In this document: piece by piece, positions 16,041-24,893 of the stretch
Position numbering within the stretch: the stretch's first letter is position 1
Layout of the letters: every line of letters begins with the position of its first letter
Origin: Treponema sp.
GTDB taxonomy: Bacteria; Spirochaetota; Spirochaetia; Treponematales; Treponemataceae
Assembly (NCBI GenBank): GCA_024400955.1
Contig: JAKSLY010000002.1
Span: forward strand, 1-64,000
Reading direction: 5' to 3'
DNA: 64,000 bases
Position numbers and translations under genes: made by a program
The notes under the pieces: model-generated
Databases searched by the model: none
Seen by the model: the letters and a program-made list of their open reading frames with translations, nothing else
Told to the model about the DNA's origin: nothing

Positions 16041-17471
16041 ATGTTGTTTCGTCTGGCAATCAAGAATATTACATCGAGAAAAAGTTCTCTTGTTATCGTG
16101 CTCTTCATTTCATTTGCTGTCATGCTCATGTGCATTATCAATTCGATTTTTGACAGCACGGAAAACGGAATCGAGAAGGTTTTTTCCAGGAGCTTTACCG
16201 GGGACTTTGTGATTCGTGCCGACAGCGACAAGCCCATAAGTCTTTTTGGTGATGAAACGCCTGTTACTGGTGACCTTACGACCATTAACAATGTGGTTCC
16301 CTATGGCGACATCCTTGATTACCTTAAGTCAAAGGATTGCGTCGTGCAGGAAGTCAGCCAGGTTTCGGGGCGTGCAGTGATGGAATACGGTTCATTCCGT
16401 GAGCCTGCCTTCCTGTTTGGAATCCAGGGGGAAGACTATGTTAAGACAATGTCTTCCATTGATATAGTTGAGGGAGTTCCCTTTGCAAGTGAAGAACGTG
16501 GAGTCATGCTTCCTGTTAAGACGGCAGAAAGAATGGGTGTTCACGTTGGTGACACGGTGCAGTTTACCGTTGTTGACGGTCCAATCTTCAGGATCAGGGC
16601 AGCCCGCCTTACTGCAATCTATAATTATCCCGTTGAGAACGTAACCCTTGACCGCATTGTTCTTGTTGATGCAGTGACTGTTCGTGCCCTCATGAACATG
16701 AGCGAGGCTTCTGCAGATCCTGTTGACATTGATGCAAACTACATCGACATGTTTACGGATGAAAACCTTGACCTTGAAATGTTTGACGATGCGGAAGACT
16801 TTACTGCCGTCTATGAGGATTTTTCCGATGAGGAAGTGCTCAGGTCCACTCCTGAGGCTAAGGCTGATGATGGCTTTGAAAGCACCTCGTGGAATTTTGT
16901 CGTTGGATGTTTTGGTGAAGGCTCAAAATTGAAGAGGGAAATCAGCCGCATGAACCGCGACTTTAGGAAAAAGTCATGGCCTGTAAAGGCTGTAGGCTGG
17001 CGTGACAGTGCAGGCGGTGTTTCCATGTACCTTTACCTTATCCGCCTTATCTTTAATGTTGGCGTCCTTGTAATCCTTGCAGCAGGTTTCATCATCATTA
17101 ATAACACCCTTGTTGTAAATGTTCTCAGCCGCACCCAGGAAATCGGTACCTTGCGTGCCCAGGGAGCTTCCCGTGCCTATGTTTCACTTCAGTGCATGAT
17201 AGAAACATTTGCCCTGACAATTACAGCCGGTGTCATCGGATGCATTCTGGGCATCATCGGTGCAAACCTTTTGACAGGTGCAAACATTGAATTCAACAAT
17301 TCCTTCCTTGTCCAGCTTTTTGGCGAGGATGTTCTTATCGTTCATACTTCTGCCATGAGAATATTCAAGTCCATGGTATTTGCCATGTTCCTTGGACTTC
17401 TGGGGTGGATCTATCCTGTAAAGACTGCCCTGTCAGTTAATCCGGTTCAGGCAATGCAGGGGGCAGTCTGA
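16041..17471 (+). CDS. FtsX/LolC-type ABC transporter permease (first of two)
   Basis: A 476-residue inner-membrane permease of the MacB/LolCE architecture: one N-terminal transmembrane helix (about residues 14-38), a large periplasmic domain, and three C-terminal helices (about 335-360, 390-420, 435-465) that form the FtsX domain with the motif RTQEIGTLRAQGASR. In LolCE systems such permeases extract lipoproteins from the inner membrane. The next permease starts in the last base of this stop codon (TGATG), a LolC/LolE-like pair; a LolA-like carrier and an outer-membrane protein candidate follow, which supports a trans-envelope export role (inference). Confidence 0.85.
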   Translation: MLFRLAIKNITSRKSSLVIVLFISFAVMLMCIINSIFDSTENGIEKVFSRSFTGDFVIRADSDKPISLFGDETPVTGDLTTINNVVPYGDILDYLKSKDCVVQEVSQVSGRAVMEYGSFREPAFLFGIQGEDYVKTMSSIDIVEGVPFASEERGVMLPVKTAERMGVHVGDTVQFTVVDGPIFRIRAARLTAIYNYPVENVTLDRIVLVDAVTVRALMNMSEASADPVDIDANYIDMFTDENLDLEMFDDAEDFTAVYEDFSDEEVLRSTPEAKADDGFESTSWNFVVGCFGEGSKLKREISRMNRDFRKKSWPVKAVGWRDSAGGVSMYLYLIRLIFNVGVLVILAAGFIIINNTLVVNVLSRTQEIGTLRAQGASRAYVSLQCMIETFALTITAGVIGCILGIIGANLLTGANIEFNNSFLVQLFGEDVLIVHTSAMRIFKSMVFAMFLGLLGWIYPVKTALSVNPVQAMQGAV

Positions 17472-18757
17472 TGAACTACACCAAGATTTCCATTCGTTCT
17501 CTCCTCATGAGGTGGAGGCAGTATTTTTCCCTTTTCCTGGTTTGTGCGGTGGGAGTCGGTGTTTCAATCTTCTTTCTTTTTCTCGTTGACGGAATGCTTG
17601 GAGCCCTTACTTCCAAGGCAAAGATTTATTATGCCGGTGACTTTCAGTTTCATGGGGCAAGATGGGGTGGACTTGGCGGTTTTGATTACGACGAGACCAT
17701 AGAAAAGCTTAAGACCGTTTTTCCGTCCCAGTGTGTCTATGCAAAGCGCTATGATTATGATGCCTCTGAAAATTCTGCCCTGATCTTTGAGGGAATCACT
17801 GCCCGCCAGAAAATAATCAAGGGTGTGGATTTTGAGCAGGAAGAAAAACTGTTTTCCCACTTTAACATGGTGTCAGGTTCCTGGCAGAACCTTAAGGGAA
17901 CCAACGGAATTCTTGTTTCCGAGCCAATAGCAGAAAAGCTTGGAGCCAATGTGGGGGATTCCATTACTCTCCTCATGAAGACGGTTGACGGTTACACAAA
18001 TACGGTGCCTGTTGTCATCGGCGGCATCTTCAGGGATTCTTCCGTATTCGGCATGTATACGACCTACATGGACAGGGAATTTCTTTGCGACACCTATTCA
18101 ATTCCGCGTTCATCCGTAAACCGCCTTGGAATTCATTTCCCGGAAGAAGAGGATGTGCAGAAATTGGCCCCGGTCTATCAGAAGGAACTTGAAAAGCTGT
18201 TCAACATGTATCCCCTTATGGAGGACAAGAACAAGTACTATAACGAGATGTGGGGTTTTGAGGATTTTGTATATGCCCTTGTTCCCCTGAGTGCCAACAT
18301 GACGGAACTTAAGATCATCATCGATGCAATGAAGATAATCACGACCTTCATAATCATTGCCCTTGTGGTAATCATCGTCATCGGAATTTCAAGCACCTAC
18401 CGTGTCATTGCCATGAAGCGAATTAATGAAATCGGAATATACAAGGCCATCGGAATGAAGCGTGGCTCCGTCAGGGGGCTCCTTGCCGTTGAGACGGTGT
18501 TCCTTCTTGTTGCAGGATGCGTCTGCGGTCTTGTGCTTTGCGGCCTCCTTTGCTTTGTCATAAACAAGATTGACTTTACCTTTATCCCGGCCTTTGACGT
18601 CTTCCTTTCGGGCGGTCATGTGGTACCTGTGGTAAATCTTGGTGCCGTGGCCATTGTTTTTGCCGTCGTTCTTGGGGCTACCCTTGCCGCCGTCTTGTTC
18701 TCCGTAAACAAGGCCGTAAAGATTACTCCTGTTCAGGCTTTGGCAACAACGGAATAG
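17471..18757 (+). CDS. FtsX/LolE-type ABC transporter permease (second of two)
   Basis: A 428-residue protein with the same layout: one N-terminal helix (about residues 15-38), a periplasmic domain to about 275, then three helices. The cytoplasmic coupling motif MKRINEIGIYKAIGMKRG is at about 315-332, typical of LolC/E and MacB permeases. It overlaps the first permease by one base. No ATPase is encoded in this run; the best candidate is the LolD-type gene at 20979-21707 on the opposite strand. Confidence 0.85.
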   Translation: MNYTKISIRSLLMRWRQYFSLFLVCAVGVGVSIFFLFLVDGMLGALTSKAKIYYAGDFQFHGARWGGLGGFDYDETIEKLKTVFPSQCVYAKRYDYDASENSALIFEGITARQKIIKGVDFEQEEKLFSHFNMVSGSWQNLKGTNGILVSEPIAEKLGANVGDSITLLMKTVDGYTNTVPVVIGGIFRDSSVFGMYTTYMDREFLCDTYSIPRSSVNRLGIHFPEEEDVQKLAPVYQKELEKLFNMYPLMEDKNKYYNEMWGFEDFVYALVPLSANMTELKIIIDAMKIITTFIIIALVVIIVIGISSTYRVIAMKRINEIGIYKAIGMKRGSVRGLLAVETVFLLVAGCVCGLVLCGLLCFVINKIDFTFIPAFDVFLSGGHVVPVVNLGAVAIVFAVVLGATLAAVLFSVNKAVKITPVQALATTE

Positions 18758-18779
18758 GATCCCGGTTTTTTTCCTACAA

Positions 18780-18808
18780 TTGAATTTTCTTCCATTTTAT
18801 GATAATAT
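18780..18808 (+). promoter_or_regulatory. possible promoter of the LolA-like gene
   Basis: TTGAAT (18780-18785), 17-bp spacer, TAATAT (18803-18808). Transcription would start near 18815, leaving an 8 to 9 nt leader before the ATG at 18824. Confidence 0.5.
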
Positions 18809-18823
18809 CCTTTGGAATTTATT

Positions 18824-19609
18824 ATGAAGAAATTTGGTTTTGTATTCACTTTGGTTTTGGCAGTTTGTTGTGCTGGTGTATTTGCATATACACCTGAAGA
18901 GCTCCTTAAGATGGCAGAGGATAAGACTGCCTTTTATGGAACTGACTTCAAGGGTTTTTACAGCATCGTTCAGGAAAAGCCTGGGGAAGGCATGAATGCC
19001 ATGGAAGCAATCATGTACCGTCGCGACAGTGAGGCCAAGTGGACGATCCTTATTACAGGACCAGCCAAGGACAAGGGTAAGGGTTACCTTCAGTATGACA
19101 ACAATGTCTGGTACTACGATCCGGCAGACCACAGGTTCACATTTTCAAGTGCCCGTGACAAGTTCCAGAATACAAATGCAAACAATTCGGATTTTGCTCC
19201 CCAGCATTATTACAGGGATTACGAAATAAAGTCTACGGAAGACGTCATGCTTGGAAAACTTGACTGCGTCATGTTCGTGCTTAAGGCAAAGGTGACGAAT
19301 GTGGACTATCCTGAACTTCGCCTCTGGATTACAAAGAATGACGGCCTTGTAAGAAAGAAGGAAGATTACAGCCTTTCAGGACAGCGTCTTAGGACTACGG
19401 CAATTCCTTCATACCAGAAGGTTGCATCTGACACGGGAGACCATAACATTCCTGTAAAGATGCTCATTACTGACAATCTTCGCGGAAAGAAAATCGGCGA
19501 CAAGATTCAGTATGAAAGAACCCAGATCACAATTTCAAACATTACATTTACAAAGCAGGATAATTCCGTTTATACAAAGCCTTATCTTGAGATGATGAGC
19601 GAAAGATGA
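18824..19609 (+). CDS. outer-membrane lipoprotein-sorting protein (LolA-like)
   Basis: A 261-residue secreted protein with a signal peptide (MKKFGFVFTLVLAVCCAGVFA, cleavage near residue 21). The mature part is a beta-rich single domain resembling the LolA-like outer membrane lipoprotein-sorting proteins that often accompany export transporters, with features such as SEAKWTILITGPAKDKGKGYL, a DNNVWYYDPADHR strand pair and YPELRLWITKNDGLVRK. I start it at the ATG at 18824; an in-frame TTG at 18812 is possible. It overlaps the following gene by 4 bases (ATGA), so the two are translationally coupled. Its likely role is to ferry a lipidated or lipid substrate across the periplasm. Confidence 0.78.
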   Translation: MKKFGFVFTLVLAVCCAGVFAYTPEELLKMAEDKTAFYGTDFKGFYSIVQEKPGEGMNAMEAIMYRRDSEAKWTILITGPAKDKGKGYLQYDNNVWYYDPADHRFTFSSARDKFQNTNANNSDFAPQHYYRDYEIKSTEDVMLGKLDCVMFVLKAKVTNVDYPELRLWITKNDGLVRKKEDYSLSGQRLRTTAIPSYQKVASDTGDHNIPVKMLITDNLRGKKIGDKIQYERTQITISNITFTKQDNSVYTKPYLEMMSER

Positions 19610-20976
19610 AAAAAGTCATTGCCCTGACATCGGTTATTTTTGCCTTGTCTCTTGCCTTTCCTGAAAAACTGTCAGTTACTGACGAGGAGCAGGAAAGGGG
19701 ACTTGAGCAGTTTGACGATGAATTCGATTCCCTTTTTGATGCAGGGGATGAAGGTGACATTGAGGTGGAGCAGTCGGATGCAACGGCCCATTCCGATGAA
19801 AAGAATGCACAGGTCGTAGTTGCTGTTGATCCCTACAAGATTCCCCTCAGGTTTACGGGCCACCTTGATTCCAACCTGGGTTTCTTTGGCACACGTAACG
19901 AGGCAACGGAGGCTGAAGGGGCTTCCACAAAACCCTCTGCATATTTTGACCTTTCAAACTACCTGTACTTCATGTCCCGCATTGACAAGACAATTGCCGT
20001 CCGCGGAACATTGCAGGCTCACTTTCCCCCTGGATCCACAAACCTCATGACATTGAATGAGCTTTACATGGACTACCTCATGTTTGACCGCATTTACCTT
20101 ACTGCAGGAAAGAAGGGAACTACATGGGGATACACGAGGCTTTTTTCCGGCGAGGATGCATACCGCATGTATTCCGATACTTCCTATGACCGACTGTCTG
20201 AGGCAGAAAAGGAAGCCATGCGTCAGACCATGGAAGCCCAGGGCTTTTTGTTTACAAACATTGTTGCTGATTCTTCAAACGGTGCCAGTGCCCTTTTGCG
20301 CATTCCCTTTGAGGCAGGAATTGTTTCTGGCGGAACCTTGAGCGGCATGGTACTGTATCACGGGGCTGCCAGCGAACCTCAGTTTGACGACCTGATCTTT
20401 GCAGGTTCCCTTGAGTTTACGGTTTTCCACCAGGCATTTAATTTCTTTGGCCGCAAGGACCCGAAGGTTACCCTTGGCACGGGCATGGATTTTCTTTCCT
20501 ACACTGTTGGTGCGGAAACAAAAAGGACTGTCTTTGGCTCGGACGTTTACTTTCAGGCAATCGGCAAGAGGTCTGCAGAGGGAAAACTCCCTGGAAAATA
20601 CGTATTCACGGGCGGCATTTACAAGTGGTGGGATGAAAAGGATCCGGGCTTTGGTTTCAACGTGGAACTTCAGGACACCTACAACAAGGACCTTGGTGTA
20701 AGTGCCTACCGCATGTATGCCGATGTGGGGCTCAAGAGGCTTGGCAAGTCCAAGTCGATGAAATTTGCCATGCAGTGGCAGCATACCATTAAGGCACAGG
20801 ATGCTTCCGATAAGGAAGGATTTGTAACATTGGCATTTGTAAAGTCGGGACTTTTCCCCCATGCAGACTGGACCAATGCAATTTCCATGAGGTATGCACC
20901 CAACAACAACGGTTACCATAAGAACCCTTACCAGATGAGGCTTGGTTCTACGGTTACCATTGCCATCGACTACTGA
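19606..20976 (+). CDS. predicted outer-membrane beta-barrel protein of the export locus
   Basis: I do not recognise the family. The 456-residue protein has a short signal peptide (about residues 1-20), a very acidic segment at about 25-65 (many Asp and Glu), and then about 380 residues of alternating strands rich in Gly, Tyr and Phe, ending in an aromatic residue (IDY). This is the signature of an outer-membrane barrel. It follows the LolA-like gene with an ATGA overlap. By position it could be the outer-membrane acceptor or conduit of the LolCDE-like system. The end is 2 bases from the end of the convergent ATPase gene. Confidence 0.6.
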   Translation: MKKVIALTSVIFALSLAFPEKLSVTDEEQERGLEQFDDEFDSLFDAGDEGDIEVEQSDATAHSDEKNAQVVVAVDPYKIPLRFTGHLDSNLGFFGTRNEATEAEGASTKPSAYFDLSNYLYFMSRIDKTIAVRGTLQAHFPPGSTNLMTLNELYMDYLMFDRIYLTAGKKGTTWGYTRLFSGEDAYRMYSDTSYDRLSEAEKEAMRQTMEAQGFLFTNIVADSSNGASALLRIPFEAGIVSGGTLSGMVLYHGAASEPQFDDLIFAGSLEFTVFHQAFNFFGRKDPKVTLGTGMDFLSYTVGAETKRTVFGSDVYFQAIGKRSAEGKLPGKYVFTGGIYKWWDEKDPGFGFNVELQDTYNKDLGVSAYRMYADVGLKRLGKSKSMKFAMQWQHTIKAQDASDKEGFVTLAFVKSGLFPHADWTNAISMRYAPNNNGYHKNPYQMRLGSTVTIAIDY

Positions 20977-20978
20977 TT

Positions 20979-21707
20979 TTACGGCTGTACAACTACACCG
21001 TCGGCAATCTTGATAACGTGATCTGCCATGGCCACAATCTTAGGGTCGTGGGTGGAGAAAATGAAAGTTGTTTCCAGTTCCTTGTTGAGCTTTTTCATCA
21101 GCTCCAGGATCTGGTCTCCGTTCTTGGAGTCAAGGTTGGCTGTCGGTTCGTCGGCGAGGATTACGGGGGCTTTTGTAACAAGGGCTCTTGCAACTGCAAC
21201 GCGCTGGCGCTGTCCGCCGGAAAGTTCAGAAGGCTTGTGGTTGCTCCATGAAGTAAGTCCTACGGTTTCAATGAGAAAATCCACCCATTCGTCAGTTTCC
21301 TTTTTGTTCATGGTTTCGGAAGCGATGGTTGTTCCCAGGGTAAGCGGGAGCGAAATGTTTTCCCTTACGTTAAGGACCGGAATGAGGTTGAAGGTCTGGA
21401 AGATGAAGCCCAGGTTCTTTCTGCGAAGGTCAGTAAGGCTTTTGTCCAGGCTTGAAGACAGCTTTGTGTTTACGGAAAGCTTTACGTCCTTGTAGATGTC
21501 GTTTCCGTTAAGGAGGAGGGTTCCCTCTGAAGGAAGGTCAACAAGACCAATGATGTTAAGCAGTGTGGACTTGCCGGAGCCGGATGGGCCGGAGATGGCA
21601 GCGAATTCCCCCTTTTCAATCTTGAAGGAAGCCTTGTCCACGGCTTTTACGATTACCTTGTCCATCTGATAGTTCTTGCAGATATTCTTCAGTTCAATAA
21701 CACTCAT
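20979..21707 (-). CDS. ABC transporter ATPase, LolD/MacB type
   Basis: A 242-residue ATPase with Walker A GPSGSGKST (near residue 38), Q-loop, signature LSGGQRQRVAVARALV, and Walker B ILADEPTANLD, the latter typical of LolD/MacB/FtsE ATPases. The open frame extends upstream to 21779, but MSVIELKNICKNYQ at 21707 is the family N-terminus and a TATAAT lies 6 nt before it. It converges on the permease/LolA-like/barrel genes and is the obvious energizing partner, although it has its own promoter on the opposite strand. Confidence 0.88.
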   Translation of the reverse strand: MSVIELKNICKNYQMDKVIVKAVDKASFKIEKGEFAAISGPSGSGKSTLLNIIGLVDLPSEGTLLLNGNDIYKDVKLSVNTKLSSSLDKSLTDLRRKNLGFIFQTFNLIPVLNVRENISLPLTLGTTIASETMNKKETDEWVDFLIETVGLTSWSNHKPSELSGGQRQRVAVARALVTKAPVILADEPTANLDSKNGDQILELMKKLNKELETTFIFSTHDPKIVAMADHVIKIADGVVVQP

Positions 21708-21713
21708 TTTTCC

Positions 21714-21742
21714 ATTATATCCAATAGATGGATGATGTTCAA
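21714..21742 (-). promoter_or_regulatory. promoter of the LolD-type gene (leaderless arrangement)
   Basis: On the minus strand TTGAAC (21742-21737), 17-bp spacer, TATAAT (21719-21714), then 6 nt (GGAAAA) to the ATG at 21707. Confidence 0.65.
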
Positions 21743-21794
21743 CTTTATGCCGGCAGTTTTCTGGAGGAACTGCGGCCAAGGTGTTTCATGGAGA

Positions 21795-21823
21795 TTCCCA
21801 TAAGGCGATTTATTCAATATAAT
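21795..21823 (+). promoter_or_regulatory. promoter of the SufU-type gene (near-leaderless arrangement)
   Basis: TTCCCA (21795-21800), 17-bp spacer, TATAAT (21818-21823), then 9 nt to the ATG at 21833. No ribosome-binding site is visible. Confidence 0.55.
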
Positions 21824-21832
21824 TCAGTCATT

Positions 21833-22309
21833 ATGGATTTAAAGGCTCTTTATCAGGAAATACTTAACGAACACAATTTGCGACCAAACAACAAGGGCAC
21901 CACAGACGGTGCAACCCTTACTTTGCGCGGGGTGAACCCAAGCTGCGGTGACAATATCTATCTTCAGCTCAAGCTTGATGAAAAGGGAATCATTACCGGC
22001 GGAACTTTTGACGGTTCCGGATGTGCCGTAAGCCAGGCAAGCGTTGACATGATGCTTGATGATGTAATTGGAAAGACCAGGGAAGAAGCACTGGAACTTG
22101 CATCCCTCTTCATGAAGATGATCAAGGGGGAAGCAGACGATGATGCACTGGAACCTCTTGATGAAGCTGCAAGCCTTAAGAACATAAGGACCATGCCTGC
22201 CCGCGTAAAGTGCGCTGTTCTCGGCTGGCATACAATGCAGGAAATGCTTGAAAACGGAAAGACTGAAGGGTCTGGAACTGCAGAACATTGTTCTACAGAA
22301 AACATGTAA
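21833..22309 (+). CDS. sufU: Fe-S cluster assembly scaffold, SufU/IscU family
   Basis: A 158-residue NifU_N-domain protein. The three ligand cysteines are visible in NPSCGDN (about residue 39), GSGCAVSQAS (about 64) and RVKCAVLGW (about 125), with the aspartate/glycine context of the family; the spacing between the second and third cysteine fits the Gram-positive SufU type with its insertion. SufU acts as a sulfur acceptor from SufS. No sufS, sufB or sufC is adjacent, which is unusual for the family. The last 20 residues are a Glu/Thr/Ser-rich tail. The start at 21833 follows the family N-terminus; the frame is open further upstream. Confidence 0.88.
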   Translation: MDLKALYQEILNEHNLRPNNKGTTDGATLTLRGVNPSCGDNIYLQLKLDEKGIITGGTFDGSGCAVSQASVDMMLDDVIGKTREEALELASLFMKMIKGEADDDALEPLDEAASLKNIRTMPARVKCAVLGWHTMQEMLENGKTEGSGTAEHCSTENM

Positions 22310-22319
22310 TGGAAGAAAA

Positions 22320-23576
22320 ATGAAGTCAACAGTAACAAAAATCCTACTTAAGCCAAAGGAAGACAGGGAAATCGGTCAGGGGTTTCCGTGGGTCTTTGAT
22401 AATGAAATCTCATCGATAAAATATTTTGCAGGGGAAGGTGCAGGTGTCAAGACAACGGGACTTGCAGACTGCGAGGCAAGGGACGGTACCATTGTCGAAG
22501 TGTGCACCAATGCAGGCGGCTTTCTTGGAACCGGCGTCCTTAACAAGAAGTCAAAGATTGCCGTCAGGATCTTTAGCCGCGAACATGCAGATGTCGTAAT
22601 GGCAGATCCTGCATCCTACTGGGACAAGGTTATCCGTAACGCCGTCAATATCCGCAAGCTGAATTTTGCAGAAGGCGACAGCTACCGCCTGATCTTTGGG
22701 GAAGCTGATTTTGTGCCGGGCCTTATTGCAGAGCGCTACTGTTCCGAAGGAAAGGTTTACATCGTAATTCAGTTTCTTGCCCTTGCATGCGAAGTTTTCC
22801 GCAATGAAATTCTTTCCGCAATAAAAGGCTGCTGCAATCCCTATGCAATTTATGAAAGAAGCGATGCAGGGGTACGCGAGAAGGAAGGTCTTCCTGAAAA
22901 GGCGGGCTGGATTGGAAAGGCTGGGGCAGAAGTCATTACCATTGAAGAAAACGGCGTAAAGATCCAGGTGGACATTGCACGCGGACAGAAGACGGGATAT
23001 TTCCTTGACCAGAAGTTCAACAGGGCCCGGGTTGCCCAGTTCTGCCGTGGAAAGAAGGTTCTTGACACTTTCACCCATACGGGAGCCTTTGGCCTTAACG
23101 CTGCATTGAACGGTGCACGCCAGGTTGTCAGCGTTGACATAAGCGAGGATGCAGTCAATCTTGTAAACACAAACATCCGCCTTAACAATATGGAAGACAG
23201 GGTTAGTGCCGTATGTGCCGATGTCTTTGACGTCCTTAAGAAATATGAGGCTGAAGGGGAGAAGTTTGACGTAATCGTCCTTGATCCTCCTGCATTCACC
23301 AAGAAGGCAAAGGCCATTGAAAAGGCTTACGGCGGCTACAAGGAAATAAACCTTCGTGCCATGAGGCTTTTGAACGAGGGCGGAATTCTTGTTACCTGCT
23401 CGTGCTCCCATTACTTTGACGAGAACACCTTCTACGACATGATCATGCATGCGGCAAAGGACAGCCATAAGAGGGTTCAGGTTTTGGAAAAGCGTGGGGC
23501 TGCCCCGGATCATCCTGTTCTTCTTGGTTATCCAAAGAGCGAATACCTTAAGTGTGCAATATGCAGAGTCCTGTAA
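22320..23576 (+). CDS. class I SAM-dependent rRNA methyltransferase (RlmI-like, PUA domain)
   Basis: A 418-residue methyltransferase. Residues 1-90 are a PUA-type RNA-binding domain (LKPKEDREIGQGFPWVFDNEI), followed by the Rossmann methyltransferase with a SAM motif VLDTFTHTGAFGLNAA (about residue 246) and the catalytic-site motif VLDPPAFTKK (about 318). A cysteine-containing motif (TCSCSH) follows. The E. coli homologue RlmI makes m5C1962 in 23S rRNA; the exact target here is inference. GGAAG lies just upstream, 11 nt after sufU. It overlaps miaA by 16 bases. Confidence 0.88.
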   Translation: MKSTVTKILLKPKEDREIGQGFPWVFDNEISSIKYFAGEGAGVKTTGLADCEARDGTIVEVCTNAGGFLGTGVLNKKSKIAVRIFSREHADVVMADPASYWDKVIRNAVNIRKLNFAEGDSYRLIFGEADFVPGLIAERYCSEGKVYIVIQFLALACEVFRNEILSAIKGCCNPYAIYERSDAGVREKEGLPEKAGWIGKAGAEVITIEENGVKIQVDIARGQKTGYFLDQKFNRARVAQFCRGKKVLDTFTHTGAFGLNAALNGARQVVSVDISEDAVNLVNTNIRLNNMEDRVSAVCADVFDVLKKYEAEGEKFDVIVLDPPAFTKKAKAIEKAYGGYKEINLRAMRLLNEGGILVTCSCSHYFDENTFYDMIMHAAKDSHKRVQVLEKRGAAPDHPVLLGYPKSEYLKCAICRVL

Positions 23577-24508
23577 ATACTGTCGTTCTTCTCGGGCCTA
23601 CGGCTGTTGGCAAGACATGGCTTGGAGTCAGGATTGCACACCGCTATGGCCTTGACGTGATTTCTGCGGATTCAAGGCAGGTATACAGGGGCCTTGACCT
23701 TGGAAGCGGGAAGGACCTGTCGGAATACAATGTGGACGGAAGTCCAGTTCCATATCATCTTATCGATGTTACGACCCTTGCTTCTGAATACAATGTCTTT
23801 AACTTTCAGCAGGATTTTTACAGGATTCACGGGCAAAACCTGAACAGGGGAAAGGTTTCCTTTGTCTGCGGTGGAACCGGAATGTATGTTGATTCCATTG
23901 TTCGCGGATATGATCTTATTCCCGTGCCGGAAAACCCAGCCCTTCATGAGGAACTGGAAGCGACTCCCCTTGAGAAACTGGCAAGGCGTCTTCTGGAACT
24001 TAAGCCGGACCTTCATAACAGGAGCGATCTGGTGCTTAAGGACAGGGTCATAAAGGCCCTGGAAATTGAGATGTTCAAGCGCTCTCCGGAGGGAATTGAA
24101 ATCATTGGTGAGCAGAACCGCCGTCCAAAGGTGGAGTCCATGGTTCTTGGTACAACCATTGACAGAAACCAGCTTCACAAGAACATTGAAAAGCGTCTTT
24201 TTGAAAGAATAGATGAGGGAATGATAGAAGAGGTTGAGGGTCTTCACAGGGAATTCACCTGGGAAAGGCTTGAAAAACTCGGCCTTGAATACCGCTACGT
24301 GAGTTTCTATCTTGAGGGAAAAATCACTTCAAGACAGCAGATGGTGGATGAACTATATCACGCAATCTGTCAGTTTGCCAAAAGGCAGGAGACCTGGTTC
24401 CGTGGCATGGAACGCAAGGGCGTAAACATTCACTGGCTTCCGGCTGTACTGGACAAGCAGGAAAGGCTTGATGCCGCCTTTGAGATGCTGGATCCATTGT
24501 TAGGTTGA
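23561..24508 (+). CDS. miaA: tRNA dimethylallyltransferase
   Basis: A 315-residue enzyme that prenylates A37 of tRNAs reading UNN codons. The P-loop GPTAVGKT is near residue 14, followed by the family motif DVISADSRQVYRGLDLGSGK and, further on, FVCGGTGMYVDSI. I prefer the ATG at 23561; an in-frame GTG at 23552 is possible. It is translationally coupled to the upstream rRNA methyltransferase, so two RNA-modification genes share a transcript with sufU. Confidence 0.93.
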   Translation: MQSPVNTVVLLGPTAVGKTWLGVRIAHRYGLDVISADSRQVYRGLDLGSGKDLSEYNVDGSPVPYHLIDVTTLASEYNVFNFQQDFYRIHGQNLNRGKVSFVCGGTGMYVDSIVRGYDLIPVPENPALHEELEATPLEKLARRLLELKPDLHNRSDLVLKDRVIKALEIEMFKRSPEGIEIIGEQNRRPKVESMVLGTTIDRNQLHKNIEKRLFERIDEGMIEEVEGLHREFTWERLEKLGLEYRYVSFYLEGKITSRQQMVDELYHAICQFAKRQETWFRGMERKGVNIHWLPAVLDKQERLDAAFEMLDPLLG

Positions 24509-24545
24509 CTTTGTGCTGCCAGCAAATTGCCGGCGGCCTGGTGTA

Positions 24546-24767
24546 CTAGCAGCTGGCTGCCAGCTTGTCTTCCTGTGTTTCAATCTTTGTCAGGTAACCT
24601 GTCCTGATGCAAGATTCAAAAAGTGAGCGTGAGATGAAGTCTGTCGTAACATCATCGAATCCATCCTTGTCGCGCACGATTCTTACAACATATCCTTCGT
24701 CTGTTTCCTTGAGAATTGTCATGTAGTCGCTTGATTTGCCAATGCTTTTAAGTGTGTAGTATGCCAT
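24546..24767 (-). CDS. small conserved hypothetical protein (73 residues)
   Basis: A 73-residue protein beginning MAYYTLKSIGKSSDYMTIL with a strong ribosome-binding site (GGAGG, 6 nt upstream), which fixes the start; the frame is open further upstream but without support. It is acidic/basic mixed with a central YVVRIVRDKDGFDDVTTDF segment and ends in a cysteine. I recall closely similar orphans in treponemes but know no function. It is divergent from tatD and convergent with miaA. Confidence 0.75.
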   Translation of the reverse strand: MAYYTLKSIGKSSDYMTILKETDEGYVVRIVRDKDGFDDVTTDFISRSLFESCIRTGYLTKIETQEDKLAASC

Positions 24768-24893
24768 GGTTTTCCTCCTGGAGCCGCACGTAAAGGCAGC
24801 GTTAATTACAGAAAAAATTGTGCTTTCATAAATTCTCGGATTATGGGAAAAAAAGTTTAGTTTTTTTTGCACCCTGATTGGAGGTTCCGTTTC

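Noticed and set aside
22551-23513. 320-codon minus-strand frame
   Set aside because: Shadow of the RlmI-like methyltransferase gene; no start signal and no family resemblance.
24509-24545. Terminator between miaA and the 73-residue gene
   Set aside because: Short inverted words are present (AGCTGG-CTG-CCAGCT near 24550) but they lie within the coding end and have no T-run.
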